DNA from: Gracilaria gracilis
Taxonomy: Eukaryota > Rhodophyta > Florideophyceae > Gracilariales > Gracilariaceae
Direction of reading: 5' to 3'
Assembly (NCBI GenBank): GCA_030374805.1
Contig: JARGSG010000029.1
Span: 186,001-250,000, forward strand
DNA: 64,000 nucleotides
Under the pieces are notes generated by a model. That model ran no database searches, had not been told where the DNA came from, and saw nothing but the letters and a program-made list of their open reading frames with translations. Positions 33,158-42,950 of this stretch are shown in pieces (within the stretch, counting starts at the first letter, position 1; each line of letters opens with the position of its first letter). Made by a program: the position numbers and the translations under genes.

Positions 33158-33554
33158 TGTGTACAGATTGTGTTGACGTTTGTGAAAAAATGCTCCAGCT
33201 TGGTTGCTGTGTACATGTCATGGGCGACTTTGGTTAACGCCATCAAAGGGAGGACGACGGAGGTGAGGACGAAGTGTTTTTTTTTTAAAAAGTGAAAACT
33301 TTTACTTAAAATTTATGTGAGTAAAAACTGACCTCATATGAGGTCATTTGACCTCATATGAGGTCAGTTGTCAAATAGACACTAGCTCTCTCGTGAAAGG
33401 TATCTACCAACGGTACCGAAGGTAGAAGTCATGCGTCTTGCGTCTTGCGGGCGAGGCTCTCATTTACGTGTCTAAGCCCATGAGCTAGCTAGGACGACCA
33501 CCCTTTAGATACTCTGGTGGTCTGGCTTGGGCTCACGCTAACCTCGTTCATGAT

Positions 33555-34781
33555 CACCGTCGCCACCGATCTTCCGCACCCAAGCACAGCTCCCAGTCGA
33601 CTAGCAGACGACGGTTCTCACCCGCCTCCCGCACTACAGCCTTCTCACAACCGTCTACCACGTAGATACTTGTACTCCACGCTGCCCCTCTCTACAAGCA
33701 CTTCCGCGAACAGTACTGTACTGTACCTCTCGAAAAAATCCAATCCTACCCCTCGCCTTACCTCCTATTCTCCAAGAGCCGCGCAATTCCCGACCACCTT
33801 GGCGCACCTTCTGCCAACATCCGCCTCAGCCCTCCGTCAAACCCGTCCAGATCCAGTCTGAACCGCACCACCCACCAGTCAACCACAGGCTCCGGAGGAG
33901 GGCTGTACATTGCTGATGTGTAGAAGCTTTCGTTCTCACCCCATTACGCTCGCTGTTCCTTCCTTCGCACCAGATAAAGCGGGCTCCCGTACTGCACCAC
34001 GTCCATTGAGAACCCCGCCTTGTCCGCGACATCCACAGCCTGCTCCGACCACGATACCAGCACCACAACGCTGCACGGCGCGCTCATGCCGGCCACCGCT
34101 TTCAGATTCTGCATCAAGTCGGCCTCTGACGCGCCCTGCATGCGCATCAGCCACCCCGTGCTTTGCTGCGGTTCGAAGTCCGAAAGTGCCAACGCGGATG
34201 GCCACTTATCCGCGCGTACCTCACAACGACCGTGTGTGCAGTAGTAAGCGGGGACGTCCGTTTCCGGTGCGATCAGGAAGATCTGCGCTCTGGGCAGCAA
34301 GGGAGGGAGCTCGCCCATTACTACCGCCTGTCCACAGAAAAAGCGACGGAACAACACGGCGACGGTTCCCTCCGGCTCTCGCTCCCTCGCCTGTCGCTTC
34401 TCGCACTGCGCTGGGTTCGTTGTCTCACGTATGTCAAGCTGTTCCCGAGACGGCGATGCGGGACGGAGCGATTGAAAGGAGTGCGCCAAAGTTTCTCGCG
34501 ACGGGGACTTGCGCTCAACACCACAACGCTGGCTATTAGCGCCCGTCGTACTTTCAACATGAGACGCCAAATCTGAGTCATGCGCAGCGGCGGGCTGTTG
34601 TGAAGTAACTGCTGCATTGGGAGTAGAATTTGCAGAGAGGGGCACGGAATCGATTGCAAACATTATCGGGACTGTTCGCGGGGGTCGGTTGATTGGGAGA
34701 ACCGCTTTCGATGCTTCTTCGTGGTTCAAGATGGATGGACACCATGAACGTCGCGACACCTTCCCATAATAAGCTTCTCAT
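33555..34781 (-). pseudogene. Broken duplicate of the CBM20 gene
   Basis: Starts at ATG 34781 (MRSLLWEGV) and follows the functional copy at 16010-14799 closely (GQAVVMGELPPLLPRAQIFLIAPETDVPAYYCTH is shared in full). A 4-bp CCAT duplication near 34738 shifts the frame after about 14 codons. A TAA replaces CAG near 33949, just before the CBM20 domain. The domain itself is eroded by further indels (33560-33830). It could still give a truncated protein from an internal ATG, but more likely it is dead. The duplication includes the promoter and 3' flank. Confidence 0.8.
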
Positions 34782-35100
34782 TTCGTCAGGAAAGAAAGCG
34801 GAAAGAACGGGTTGAGGGAGGGGAAGTTGGGATGGGGAAGAAAGGGTGTGGGGGAGAAATCGTTCGAAAACTTGGGCGAAGCGAAACCAAGGGACGATTG
34901 AAAGGCAAAAGCGTTTCTCTCACAAGTCAGAGAGCAAATACAACGGTGAACAAAAGAACCAAATCGGGAGACCAGGGTACAAGAAGTTTTGGAGGGGAAG
35001 ATGCACAATTCTTTGCAGATCGCAAGCTTAGTTAATCGCAAATGGCGATGGACGACGGGCGAAATCACAGTGGTCGATGGCATTGGCCTTCGCAACCGGC

Positions 35101-35107
35101 TTTTATA
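35101..35107 (-). promoter_or_regulatory. TATA box of the CBM20 duplicate
   Basis: TTATAAAAGCCGG on the minus strand, the counterpart of 16431-16437. Confidence 0.5.
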
Positions 35108-35309
35108 AGCCTTCTCCAGCGCCAACTTGTCGCCTCATATAGTAAAGAAATGTTCAAAGCAAGCGTTATTATGTACATTTCGTGGCACCAACTCTCTCCA
35201 ACGTTTCTCCTTCTTCGACATTCTCTCATTATTTAGTGTGCATTGCGTATGCATCAACAAAAATGTGGTGGACGAGAGTTTGTGGTTGCTGCATTTCGAT
35301 GCCGAGTAT

Positions 35310-35695
35310 TTTCCGGAGAGCTGGAATGCATAATTTCTCTCACTTGAAACGGTTGTGAAGGCGGTGGGGTTGCAGTGATGATCATCATAGTGATGATAAT
35401 GTAGGAGAGGGTAGGTGGCGTAAAGAAAGAGGAGACGGTGCGAGAGTTCGTGGCGTACGTAATGAAGTTGAAGAATTGCGTCTGGCTTGTGTCTATATGG
35501 TGTGTCTCGAGGAAGAGAAACGGTCGCCTGTGCGCGGGACGGGCGATCAAGTCGCGGGATCAGTCTGCGTTCTTGACCTTCGTAGAACTGAGAACAGAAA
35601 GCAGAGTGGATGACGTCGCCATCTCCGGTGTACTTCTTCATGATTGTTTGTTTACCGCACGTGTACAACGGTACCGTTGTACACGTCGCGGGCTT
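35310..35695. repeat. Dispersed upstream repeat, copy 2, with 28-bp perfect palindrome
   Basis: Homologous to 16638-17035 and 43755-44205. It ends in a perfect 28-bp palindrome (35659-35686), half-site ACGTGTACAACGGT. The same words occur spread apart in copy 1 and as a 16-bp palindrome in copy 3. Confidence 0.75.
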
Positions 35696-35789
35696 TGCAA
35701 CGAGTACACGTATATGCCGGCCCTGCTCATCAAGAAAAGAGCACCTACTTCTTCCGAGGAACTTGTGATGGAAACCGGGATGTACCGTG

Positions 35790-35921
35790 TAGTTTGGACA
35801 AAGGATATAGCTGAGAGTGGTTAATCTACGAAGCAGGCCGCTTCACGCGAGATATTCAAAGAGAAGTGTTCAATCGTAGGCGTCTCACAGCGGCTGGCCT
35901 TAAAACAAGCATTAAACTAGA
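35790..35921. repeat. Second block of the dispersed repeat (copy 2)
   Basis: Matches 44345-44485 (shared words CATAGCTGAGAGTGGTTAAT, GCAGGCCGCTTCACGCGAG, AAAACAAG-ATTAAACTA). No gene. Confidence 0.65.
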
Positions 35922-36091
35922 CGTGTGGGGCGCTCTCGCCTTGCAAGAGGCTGACGGATATAAACACTGGGAGCGTTACATTTACAATGGAGGTTCTACA
36001 CTATTTTGTTTCATATGGATGGAGCTTCTAGAGGACTTTTTTGACATATCTCACAGTGCCTCGATTCTCCTGAGGCCCCCTCTTCAGTGTG

Positions 36092-36177
36092 CACCGACGG
36101 GGCTCGAACCAGCATCCCAGCGCCTCTGGGCCCATTACCTGTGATTGCAACAAAACAACTAAACCACGAGTCCGGTG
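36092..36177 (-). other. tRNA-like segment with long variable-arm hairpin, probably a relic
   Basis: On the minus strand: B-box-like GGTTCGAGCCC, a CCCAG/CTGGG hairpin in variable-arm position, an A-box-like GGTTTAGTTG and partly pairing ends (CACCGGA with GTCGGTG). The D and anticodon arms do not fold properly. Not a confident tRNA gene. Confidence 0.25.
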
Positions 36178-36611
36178 TGAGCCATGGCAGCCGACACATA
36201 GGGTGGCTACCGTTGTATATAGGCCACATTCGTAACCGATTCGAACGGCCCTCGATATTCTTTACCGGGCATCCACACGCGGTCCTCGAGGCCCGACCCA
36301 ACTAGTAATGGATTCATGCCACGACTGGATATTGTAAGCGCCAGTCGTACTTTCTCGCTCAAAGTCAGACAGCGATGGTTGCCAACGAATACCATGAAAT
36401 CTCATTGCCATCATCCCTATTGTCAGGGTAACGTCGTTGGGGAAGACGTATTGCCTTCCTTCTCCGACTCTGATTCGGCCTGTTTTTTTCTAGGTGATTG
36501 ATTAATCTTCCTTTGAAAGGTTCAAAAGATTCTCTTCTTTCTTGGTTATTGTTCGAACAAGTCACACACCATTTTTGTTCCGTCAACACTAGTGGTCTCA
36601 TATTGTGTGCG

Positions 36612-39239
36612 ATGCGATGTATCATCTCCTTGATTGGGTGTTTATTGCTTCTGGGCGGAGGAAGAGGAATTCTTGGCGCTACATCGACAATTCCTTTCGA
36701 GCATCTAGCTCACGCCGTACCTGGAAAGGATGTTACTGTGCGAGATGAAGATGGTGATGGCTTCGCCAAAGTTAGTTTGAATGGGGAACTGTCTCATACA
36801 CATTATTTTGTACCAGGCCCTCCTGCGATTGTGGGAAAGCTGATATCATATGAATGGGTCGATAATAGTCAGCAAGCTGTTATTGGAAACACCTTGAATC
36901 TGACTTACAATTTCCCCGTCGGAGTTACTACGGTTACTCTGACCGTCACAGACAACAGCGGTGATACGTCCTCCAACGATCTGTCTGTTACAGTTCTGCC
37001 ATCGGCGGATCAGGGTGCATATCTGTACTTCTACGATTTCTCTCGCATTTCTGTTGGCGACGGAATTTTACCGAAGACTCCATCCCCACAGTACGGTATC
37101 GCTGTGGACAATGTAGATTTCAACCACAGGGATTCATTTCCTGATGTTCCTTTCATTTCTCACGGTCCATTCGCATGCAAAGTGGTGACAGAATATCTTG
37201 CTAGAGTTGACGATGAATTTGTGTTCTACGTTGAGCATGGAGATGGGGTTGTGATTTTGAATGTGGACGGAAAAAGCGTTCTGCGCGAGCTGGGAACTAA
37301 TTCAAACTCGAGTTTGACAACTGGGAGGCCGCAGAAGCTAACGAAAGGAAAGCATAAACTAGACCTTGTCTACTACGCCCCGGATCCTGAGCTTGCATAT
37401 TTAGTTCTTGGGGTCAAATCTAGCAACGGCTTACGGGAACCTATTCCACCCGAATCTCTAAGTTATGAATCAAGAATGGTGCTCCCAACAGTACACAGAA
37501 TCACACCGGCGGAGTCAACAATAGGGGGTGGAGGGTCTCTCAAGATTTTTGGAGCAGGGTTTACATTGAATTCTAAGGTAACTGTTGGTCCATACGAAGT
37601 TGAAGAGGTTTTCGTTCGGAGTGAATCCCAGATTCATATTAAGGTACCTCTGGCCTCAGGCCCCGCTGATGTTCTTTTAAGTGTCAGAACAAGTAGGGGA
37701 GAGAGTAATCCAACTCATTTCACATATACTGAAGAGGCCTTGATGCCTATCAAGTTCAAAGAGGATTACGTACGCTACGAAAATGGAACATTATACCCAT
37801 CCGAGCAGTTTGCGACAGTTACTCTGGGCCCGGACTTGAGGTACTACTTTGGCTCCCTTGATACCCATATCCATGTTCTCACTCTCGAACACAAGAGAAT
37901 GCTTGTCAAGGGCTATTGCAAGTCGGAGAGCGCAGGACCATCAAGATCAATCACTGGAGTTTCTTTTAATCCTGCTGATAGATCTCTCAGAGTTTACATT
38001 GCGACCAATACATTTTACTGGAAGAATTGGGGGCTGATGTCCGATGAGGATGGCTGGCACAACGGGAAGATAGAGACATTTGTTTCCAAACAGGATCCCG
38101 AAACCCCTGAAATATGCCTGGTTCATGAGAAAGATATTGTAACCGGACTACCGGTTTCCAATCACGACCATGGAGTCAATAGCTTGATATGGGACAATGA
38201 TGGCAACCTGTACGCTCAAGTCGGTGGTTTTACAAATGCAGGCCATTCTGTTCCGGGGGATCTCGTTGGGGGTGTTCCAGAATCAGTTCTGAGCGCTGCC
38301 ACTGTCGTGATTCATATCCAAACACCGGGATTTGATGGAAATATCAAGTATGATCAATACGAAGATCCAGGAACTGCAAAAAAGATTACGCCAGACAAGT
38401 TTGTTGAAGGGTTCGGATATGGTTTCCGAAACTCCTACGGCTCTGTGTATCATAGCAACGGTTATATATATGCTACAGACAACGGACCCAACAAGGGGTA
38501 TGGAAAACGGTCGGTCACTTGCAATACCGAAGACGAAGATCCGTGGCATCCGGATTCCCTGGTTTTGGTTCATAAAGACGGATATTACGGATTCCCCAAC
38601 AGAGCTCGCGGTTCATATGGAGATGTTCGACAATGTGTGTATCACGCACCCACTGAGAAAAGCAAGAACGGTTTCACCTCTGCTTTGGCCACGTTTGAAG
38701 CTTCGACAAATGGACTCATTGAATACACGGCAAACTGCTTTCAGGGACAGCTTCGAGGAGATCTTCTCGTCTCTAAATATGCCGTTGCAGGTTCTGGGAA
38801 ATTATACAGAGTGTCATTGGACGCGACAGGTACTAAGCGAGTGGGAGATGTTGAGGAACTGGCACATTTTTCCGGACTGAGCATCGCTATGAATCCTTTT
38901 GGTGCTTTAGTCATGCCGAGAGTGCAGCAACCAAACATTGCCGTCTTAATACCGGACGAAGAGGATAGAAAGACGAATGAACCGCGGATTACTGCAGTAA
39001 TGCCCAACCGTGGCATACAAGGAGGGGGGAATCAAGTTGCAATTACTGGAGAAAATCTCACGAAGGGAGCTAGAGTATATTTTGGAGATGCACCATGCAG
39101 GATAGTACGACGAAGCTCAACAAGCGACTGGCTCCTCTGCGTTGCACCCCCTGGAGAAGGTGCTGTAAACGTCATAATCCTGACCGAAGGAGGAACAACA
39201 CAGTCAATTCATAAGAACTACTTTTACCTTAACTACTAG
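36612..39239 (+). CDS. Secreted multidomain protein: PKD, PA14-like, IPT/TIG, beta-propeller (GSDH-like), IPT/TIG
   Basis: 875 residues from ATG at 36612. The upstream in-frame codons lack ATG. The N-terminus is a signal peptide (MRCIISLIGCLLLLGGG then GILGATS). Next come a PKD-like Ig fold (about residues 60-130, VTTVTLTVTDNSGDTSS), a PA14-like domain (145-285, FVFYVEHGDGVVILNVDGK and KGKHKLDLVYY), an IPT/TIG domain (295-370, ITPAESTIGGGGSLKIFGAGF), a six-bladed propeller resembling soluble glucose/sorbosone dehydrogenases (380-785, NHDHGVNSLIWDNDGNLYA, FGYGFRNSYG, ATDNGPNKGYG) and a second IPT (790-875). It acts outside the cell, perhaps on or bound to wall sugars. Catalytic competence is not shown. 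Intact, and unlike the transposons around it. Confidence 0.82.
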   Translation: MRCIISLIGCLLLLGGGRGILGATSTIPFEHLAHAVPGKDVTVRDEDGDGFAKVSLNGELSHTHYFVPGPPAIVGKLISYEWVDNSQQAVIGNTLNLTYNFPVGVTTVTLTVTDNSGDTSSNDLSVTVLPSADQGAYLYFYDFSRISVGDGILPKTPSPQYGIAVDNVDFNHRDSFPDVPFISHGPFACKVVTEYLARVDDEFVFYVEHGDGVVILNVDGKSVLRELGTNSNSSLTTGRPQKLTKGKHKLDLVYYAPDPELAYLVLGVKSSNGLREPIPPESLSYESRMVLPTVHRITPAESTIGGGGSLKIFGAGFTLNSKVTVGPYEVEEVFVRSESQIHIKVPLASGPADVLLSVRTSRGESNPTHFTYTEEALMPIKFKEDYVRYENGTLYPSEQFATVTLGPDLRYYFGSLDTHIHVLTLEHKRMLVKGYCKSESAGPSRSITGVSFNPADRSLRVYIATNTFYWKNWGLMSDEDGWHNGKIETFVSKQDPETPEICLVHEKDIVTGLPVSNHDHGVNSLIWDNDGNLYAQVGGFTNAGHSVPGDLVGGVPESVLSAATVVIHIQTPGFDGNIKYDQYEDPGTAKKITPDKFVEGFGYGFRNSYGSVYHSNGYIYATDNGPNKGYGKRSVTCNTEDEDPWHPDSLVLVHKDGYYGFPNRARGSYGDVRQCVYHAPTEKSKNGFTSALATFEASTNGLIEYTANCFQGQLRGDLLVSKYAVAGSGKLYRVSLDATGTKRVGDVEELAHFSGLSIAMNPFGALVMPRVQQPNIAVLIPDEEDRKTNEPRITAVMPNRGIQGGGNQVAITGENLTKGARVYFGDAPCRIVRRSSTSDWLLCVAPPGEGAVNVIILTEGGTTQSIHKNYFYLNY

Positions 39240-40197
39240 TCTTTGCTATAACTTGTGTCATTTTCTGATTTCAAGGACGGTATCATAAAGAGATGTACGG
39301 GACAGTCTCTGCATCACGAACGAAAGGTTCTAGAAAAGTGCTGTCCCCAACAAAGAAAAAGTATGCGAGGCATATGGGCGTTTTTCTGGTGCACGAGACA
39401 TTACATTTCACCAAGAACACTAGCGCCCATTTCACCAAGATCTCTAGCGCCCATTTGATTGGGAATGTTCCTTGCGACTCTTGGCTGTAAATGGTAAGAT
39501 TGTTAGGAAGTATAGCAGTCCTGCTCCCCTCAAATTGAACGCAGGCCTCTCAATGAGTGAAGGATAAGAAAACGAAAGATAAATGCACTCCTATAGTTTG
39601 GGAGAGAAAGTTCGGAGGTGTGTAGGGTTACACCTCGTTCGAAATCATTAGGTTGTATGAACCTGTTAGTACCAGCAAAGTCTCCTTGATCCCGTCGCAA
39701 AGACTTCTTGCGAGAGTGATGGCCAGACATCTTTATGCACCTTGCTCAGTAATGTTTCCCAATCGCTCGTGATCATAAACTCACAACTATTCAAGACTTG
39801 AACACTACACATATCTTGCACGGTTCTTTGGAAGGAAAACGCTGTAGCTGCCTGCACATTGTCGAAGGGTTCACTTTCGCAGTATGGCCATAGGACACAC
39901 TCTTGAGCGCAGCCGTTGAAAAGTATTAGTTTCGTCTGTGGAAATATATCCACCCGTGTAGCAGCTGTCAGCCGCAGCTGTCAGCCACAAGAGGGCCGGT
40001 GTGGCTGGCAGCTGCAGATGACAGCAGCTGACGGTACAACCCGTTCATTTCCATCCCTATCATGCCATCTTCCAACCCCCATGGCTCTTTTGAGTTCAGA
40101 CGGCTAGTCTTCGTCATGTTCATGAGGTCAATGTGCAGCAACCGATACTTGTGAACTGTACTCCCATGTACTGTTTGCGACGCACTCATCGATTTCG
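39240..40197. other. Intergenic region with strong hairpin
   Basis: No gene supported. A 95-codon minus-strand frame (39953-39666) has no known feature. A two-unit direct repeat (CTAGCGCCCATTT) lies near 39420-39460. Confidence 0.4.
39975..40014. other. 14-bp inverted repeat (hairpin)
   Basis: CAGCTGTCAGCCAC and GTGGCTGGCAGCTG pair at 13 of 14 positions around a 12-nt loop. An extra CAGCTGTCAGCC-like unit precedes it. It lies downstream of both the propeller gene (+) and the VTT gene (-). Confidence 0.6.
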
Positions 40198-41187
40198 TTA
40201 CGGTATTTCTTCTTCATCAACGTTTTCGATTGCCTCCCGTGCGATATTTCCAATACTGGCCAATGCGGCAATGGTAGCCACCAACCCGGTGATCACCAGA
40301 CCTGGACTAACAGCACTTTGGCCTTCATGAAGGTCGGTAAGCGTATTAACAGCAGCCCCAGCACTGACATAAGCAATGGTGCCAGGCAGCATTCCCAACC
40401 AGGATCCCATTATATAGTCCCTAAGCTTCACCGAAGTAAGTCCATAGAGGTAGTTGGATATCGCAAACGGTAGTAGGGGTGATAGCCGCAAGAGTAGGAC
40501 AAACTTGAACCCTTCGCGACCAATTGCACGGTCAATGACACGGAAGCGTGTATTGCCATTTGCCAATCTAGATATGCTGGCACGGAACACGTATCGAGCA
40601 ATCAAGAACGACGCCGTAGCTGCAAAAGTAGATGCGATAGATACGGCGATCGTACCATCCAACAATCCAAAAAGATAGCCCGAGCCCAGGGTAAGTGGCA
40701 ATGCTGGTACAGCTACTAACTCCAATAAGAAGTACAAGACACTGTACAGATATATGGCATTCGGTCCCAGTCGTTCGAACCACCGGGCTATCTGCACCAA
40801 AGTGTCTGTATTGAGTACTCCAGCAGCGGCAGCTGCGCTACCCGAAATGAGCGAAATCGCTAGGAAAAGAAACGCAGCCACAAGTTTAGAATTTGTTCCA
40901 GTAGCGCTTCTCGAGACCGATGAGTCCGTTGCAGGGACATCCGTGGAAGCTGTTGGTGAAGAGCTTTGCGTAGGGACCACATCTGAAGTTCCATAGCTCC
41001 GATTCTGACACATTGGTGGCAGTTCGCCAGATCGCTCCGATGACATACATAAATCTCCTGAGCGAAGACGGCGCCAACAGGGCGAGCGTACCGTTAAGGG
41101 AGGCCGCCCGAGTGAGATGCTTCGCGAGGGACGGCTGGGAAACTTGGGTACGGGTTGCACAAACATCAGAAGCAAAGAGCAACGCAT
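40198..41187 (-). CDS. VTT-domain (TVP38/TMEM64/DedA-like) membrane protein
   Basis: 329 residues from ATG at 41187. Residues 1-50 are rich in Arg, Ser and Pro (FPSRPSRSISLGRPPLTVRS), like a plastid transit peptide. A hydrophobic helix follows (AAFLFLAISLISGSAAAAAG), then the VTT domain with LLLRLSPLLPFAISNYLYGL and LGMLPGTIAYVSAGAAV, the signature block of the family. C-terminal helix VITGLVATIAALASI. Members are polytopic proteins of Golgi, ER or plastid implicated in lipid scrambling. Here plastid location is inferred from the N-terminus only. Intact single exon; converges with the propeller gene across 958 bp. Confidence 0.8.
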   Translation of the reverse strand: MRCSLLLMFVQPVPKFPSRPSRSISLGRPPLTVRSPCWRRLRSGDLCMSSERSGELPPMCQNRSYGTSDVVPTQSSSPTASTDVPATDSSVSRSATGTNSKLVAAFLFLAISLISGSAAAAAGVLNTDTLVQIARWFERLGPNAIYLYSVLYFLLELVAVPALPLTLGSGYLFGLLDGTIAVSIASTFAATASFLIARYVFRASISRLANGNTRFRVIDRAIGREGFKFVLLLRLSPLLPFAISNYLYGLTSVKLRDYIMGSWLGMLPGTIAYVSAGAAVNTLTDLHEGQSAVSPGLVITGLVATIAALASIGNIAREAIENVDEEEIP

Positions 41188-41205
41188 TTCGTGAATCACG
41201 ATCAA

Positions 41206-42318
41206 GCACCGGGCCTTTTGTCGAATATAGTGTATCGACCTTGTCCAACTTATGGAAAGCTTGAAGATGACCGAGCGTGAGAAAGCAACTTTCCTGCCCC
41301 TCTTTTACATCTGTAAGGGAAAGAAGTCAATGGGGAGTGACCTTTGCAGAGATGGATGAGCTGTATAATCAATCGGGATCGAGATGAACTGAACAAAAAG
41401 GGAGAATAGCCACTTATTCCCGGTCCAATGCTTCAGGTTCATCACATCATGGCAATCGATTCTTCACGTGTGGTCAAGAAGAGGGCAGATTGTGATGGCA
41501 CTTTTCAAAAAATTAAGCTTTTTTGATTAAAATACTGTAATCAGTGTGAATAGAACTGTAATGCCATTTTTGGGGATAATTTGGGAAACTGCGAAGAACT
41601 TGTGGGCATCCCCAACGGTAGAATACGCGACATGCTGGTTCTTCTGGAGCGATTGCGGCTGTGGCTCAGAAAACCGGAGTAGAAGAATGCGGATGGCACC
41701 GGCGTTGGCACTTCACCATGTCCTGTACACGTAGTACACGTAGTGTGATGGCAGCGGAGACATCCTTTCTCAAAGAAAACAACGACCTTAGCTCTACGAG
41801 CTATGCCACGAGCAAGCCTTTGTGTCAAGCTGACAACCTCTGCGATCTTCAACAAAGCTAAACTAATGAGGTGTGTGGGGTCAATTGGCTTGTTTGCCAC
41901 ATCTCCCGCCCACCTGTTGAAGGGCAACGTTCAAATTGGACACGCCACCGAAGCGTTTGTATGCTGCGTGACATTGTTGACATGGCGCGGTTGGACCAAC
42001 CTGCCGCCTTTCCAAGGGGCAACTGTCTATGGGAACAACAAGCCGTCAGACGGTGAGCACTGGCTGCGCCGACGCGTCCGCGCGCAGCGCAGTGAAAAAG
42101 CACCGTGCTTCCGTCTCCACAGGCTGCGAGCGTGTTGCTGGCGCTGCTGGTGCTTCGCACCGCCGAGCGCACCGCCGAGCGCGCCGCCAACGAGTGCGCG
42201 TCACAGCGAGCGGATGCGCCGCAACCCTTTGAACTCCACGCGTTTGCGTGCCGGGGCGTGCGCGTGTGTGCTCGGGTTGGTTCGCTGACGGTGGTAGCTT
42301 TGATTCCGGTGTTGTGGA
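41206..42318. other. Region without a supported gene
   Basis: Overlapping open frames on both strands (128 codons, 41927-41541 -; 161 codons, 41803-42288 +) lack recognisable domains and I call neither. A short CACCGCCGAGCG direct repeat lies near 42160. Confidence 0.35.
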
Positions 42319-42950
42319 TGCTGGGCGGTGTACGTAACGCATTACGTAATTAACATACTCGCCAGCAAGGACGCTGTTGATCTGCGCTGGGTTTCGATGC
42401 TTGCAAGCCGTTAGTTTTCGAGTGCATTGAAGCACACGTTTCGTAGAGTGTATATTGTTGCCAATAGCATTTCGTTGCTCTTGCTTCATCACAACAGTTG
42501 GCGCAGAATCTGCGCCGCAGATGCTCTCACACATTCATCACAGTTGGCTGTGCCGCCCAGCAATGATGAACTAAACGCTGCGTGTGCATCAGCCTCTTGA
42601 GGTGAGCATCTTGGGGTTATGCCCCAACAGCGTCCATCTCGCACGGCGTGATAACGATAGATAACAGTTCGTGCCAATTGCTGGCGAGTATCTACGATGT
42701 GGGAGCTGTATACCGCGACGTTTTTCTTTTGTGGGGCAACAATGATCACGCCCATGATTCATGCCATGGCATGTAAATCAACCCACATAATACTAAACCG
42801 CCATTCCATCCCTTATCACACAGCCTCTCTTATGCCATATAAAACCTCTTCGCCAGCGTACTCTCTCCATCTTTCCACCCTCCATCTTCTCCTCAGCAAC
42901 CAAAGTATATTATAACCATCCCGCGTTAATTCGAACTATCCCACACCATC
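42319..42950 (+). promoter_or_regulatory. Promoter region of the Cys-rich membrane gene, duplicated at 45271
   Basis: The block 42319-42795 recurs at 45271-45851 with indels; 42796-43150 recurs at 57652-57677 plus 63657-64000. TATA box TATAAAA at 42838-42844, about 110 bp before the ATG, then a CT-rich leader. Confidence 0.75.

Larger units (their letters stand above)
19096..33381 (-). mobile_element. piggyBac-like DNA transposon (2.84 kb) interrupted by Ty3 element B
   Basis: It starts TGTCTATCGGACC and ends AAATAGACA, with GACCTCATATGAGGTC palindromes inside each end (19117; 33330 and 33350) and CTAG on both sides. Its only gene is the transposase on the minus strand, in two pieces (33157-32694 and 21250-19624). 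Without the 11,443-bp insertion the element is 2,843 bp, a normal size for the superfamily. The left interior has a tRNA-like segment. Confidence 0.88.

Noticed and set aside
18582-33381. CRISPR-like spacing of the GACCTCATATGAGGTC repeats
   Set aside because: Only two copies per end, symmetric and tied to transposon termini; no spacer array or cas gene.
41541-42288. Overlapping frames of 128 (-) and 161 (+) codons
   Set aside because: No domain, competing strands and a GC-rich direct repeat; no reason to prefer either.
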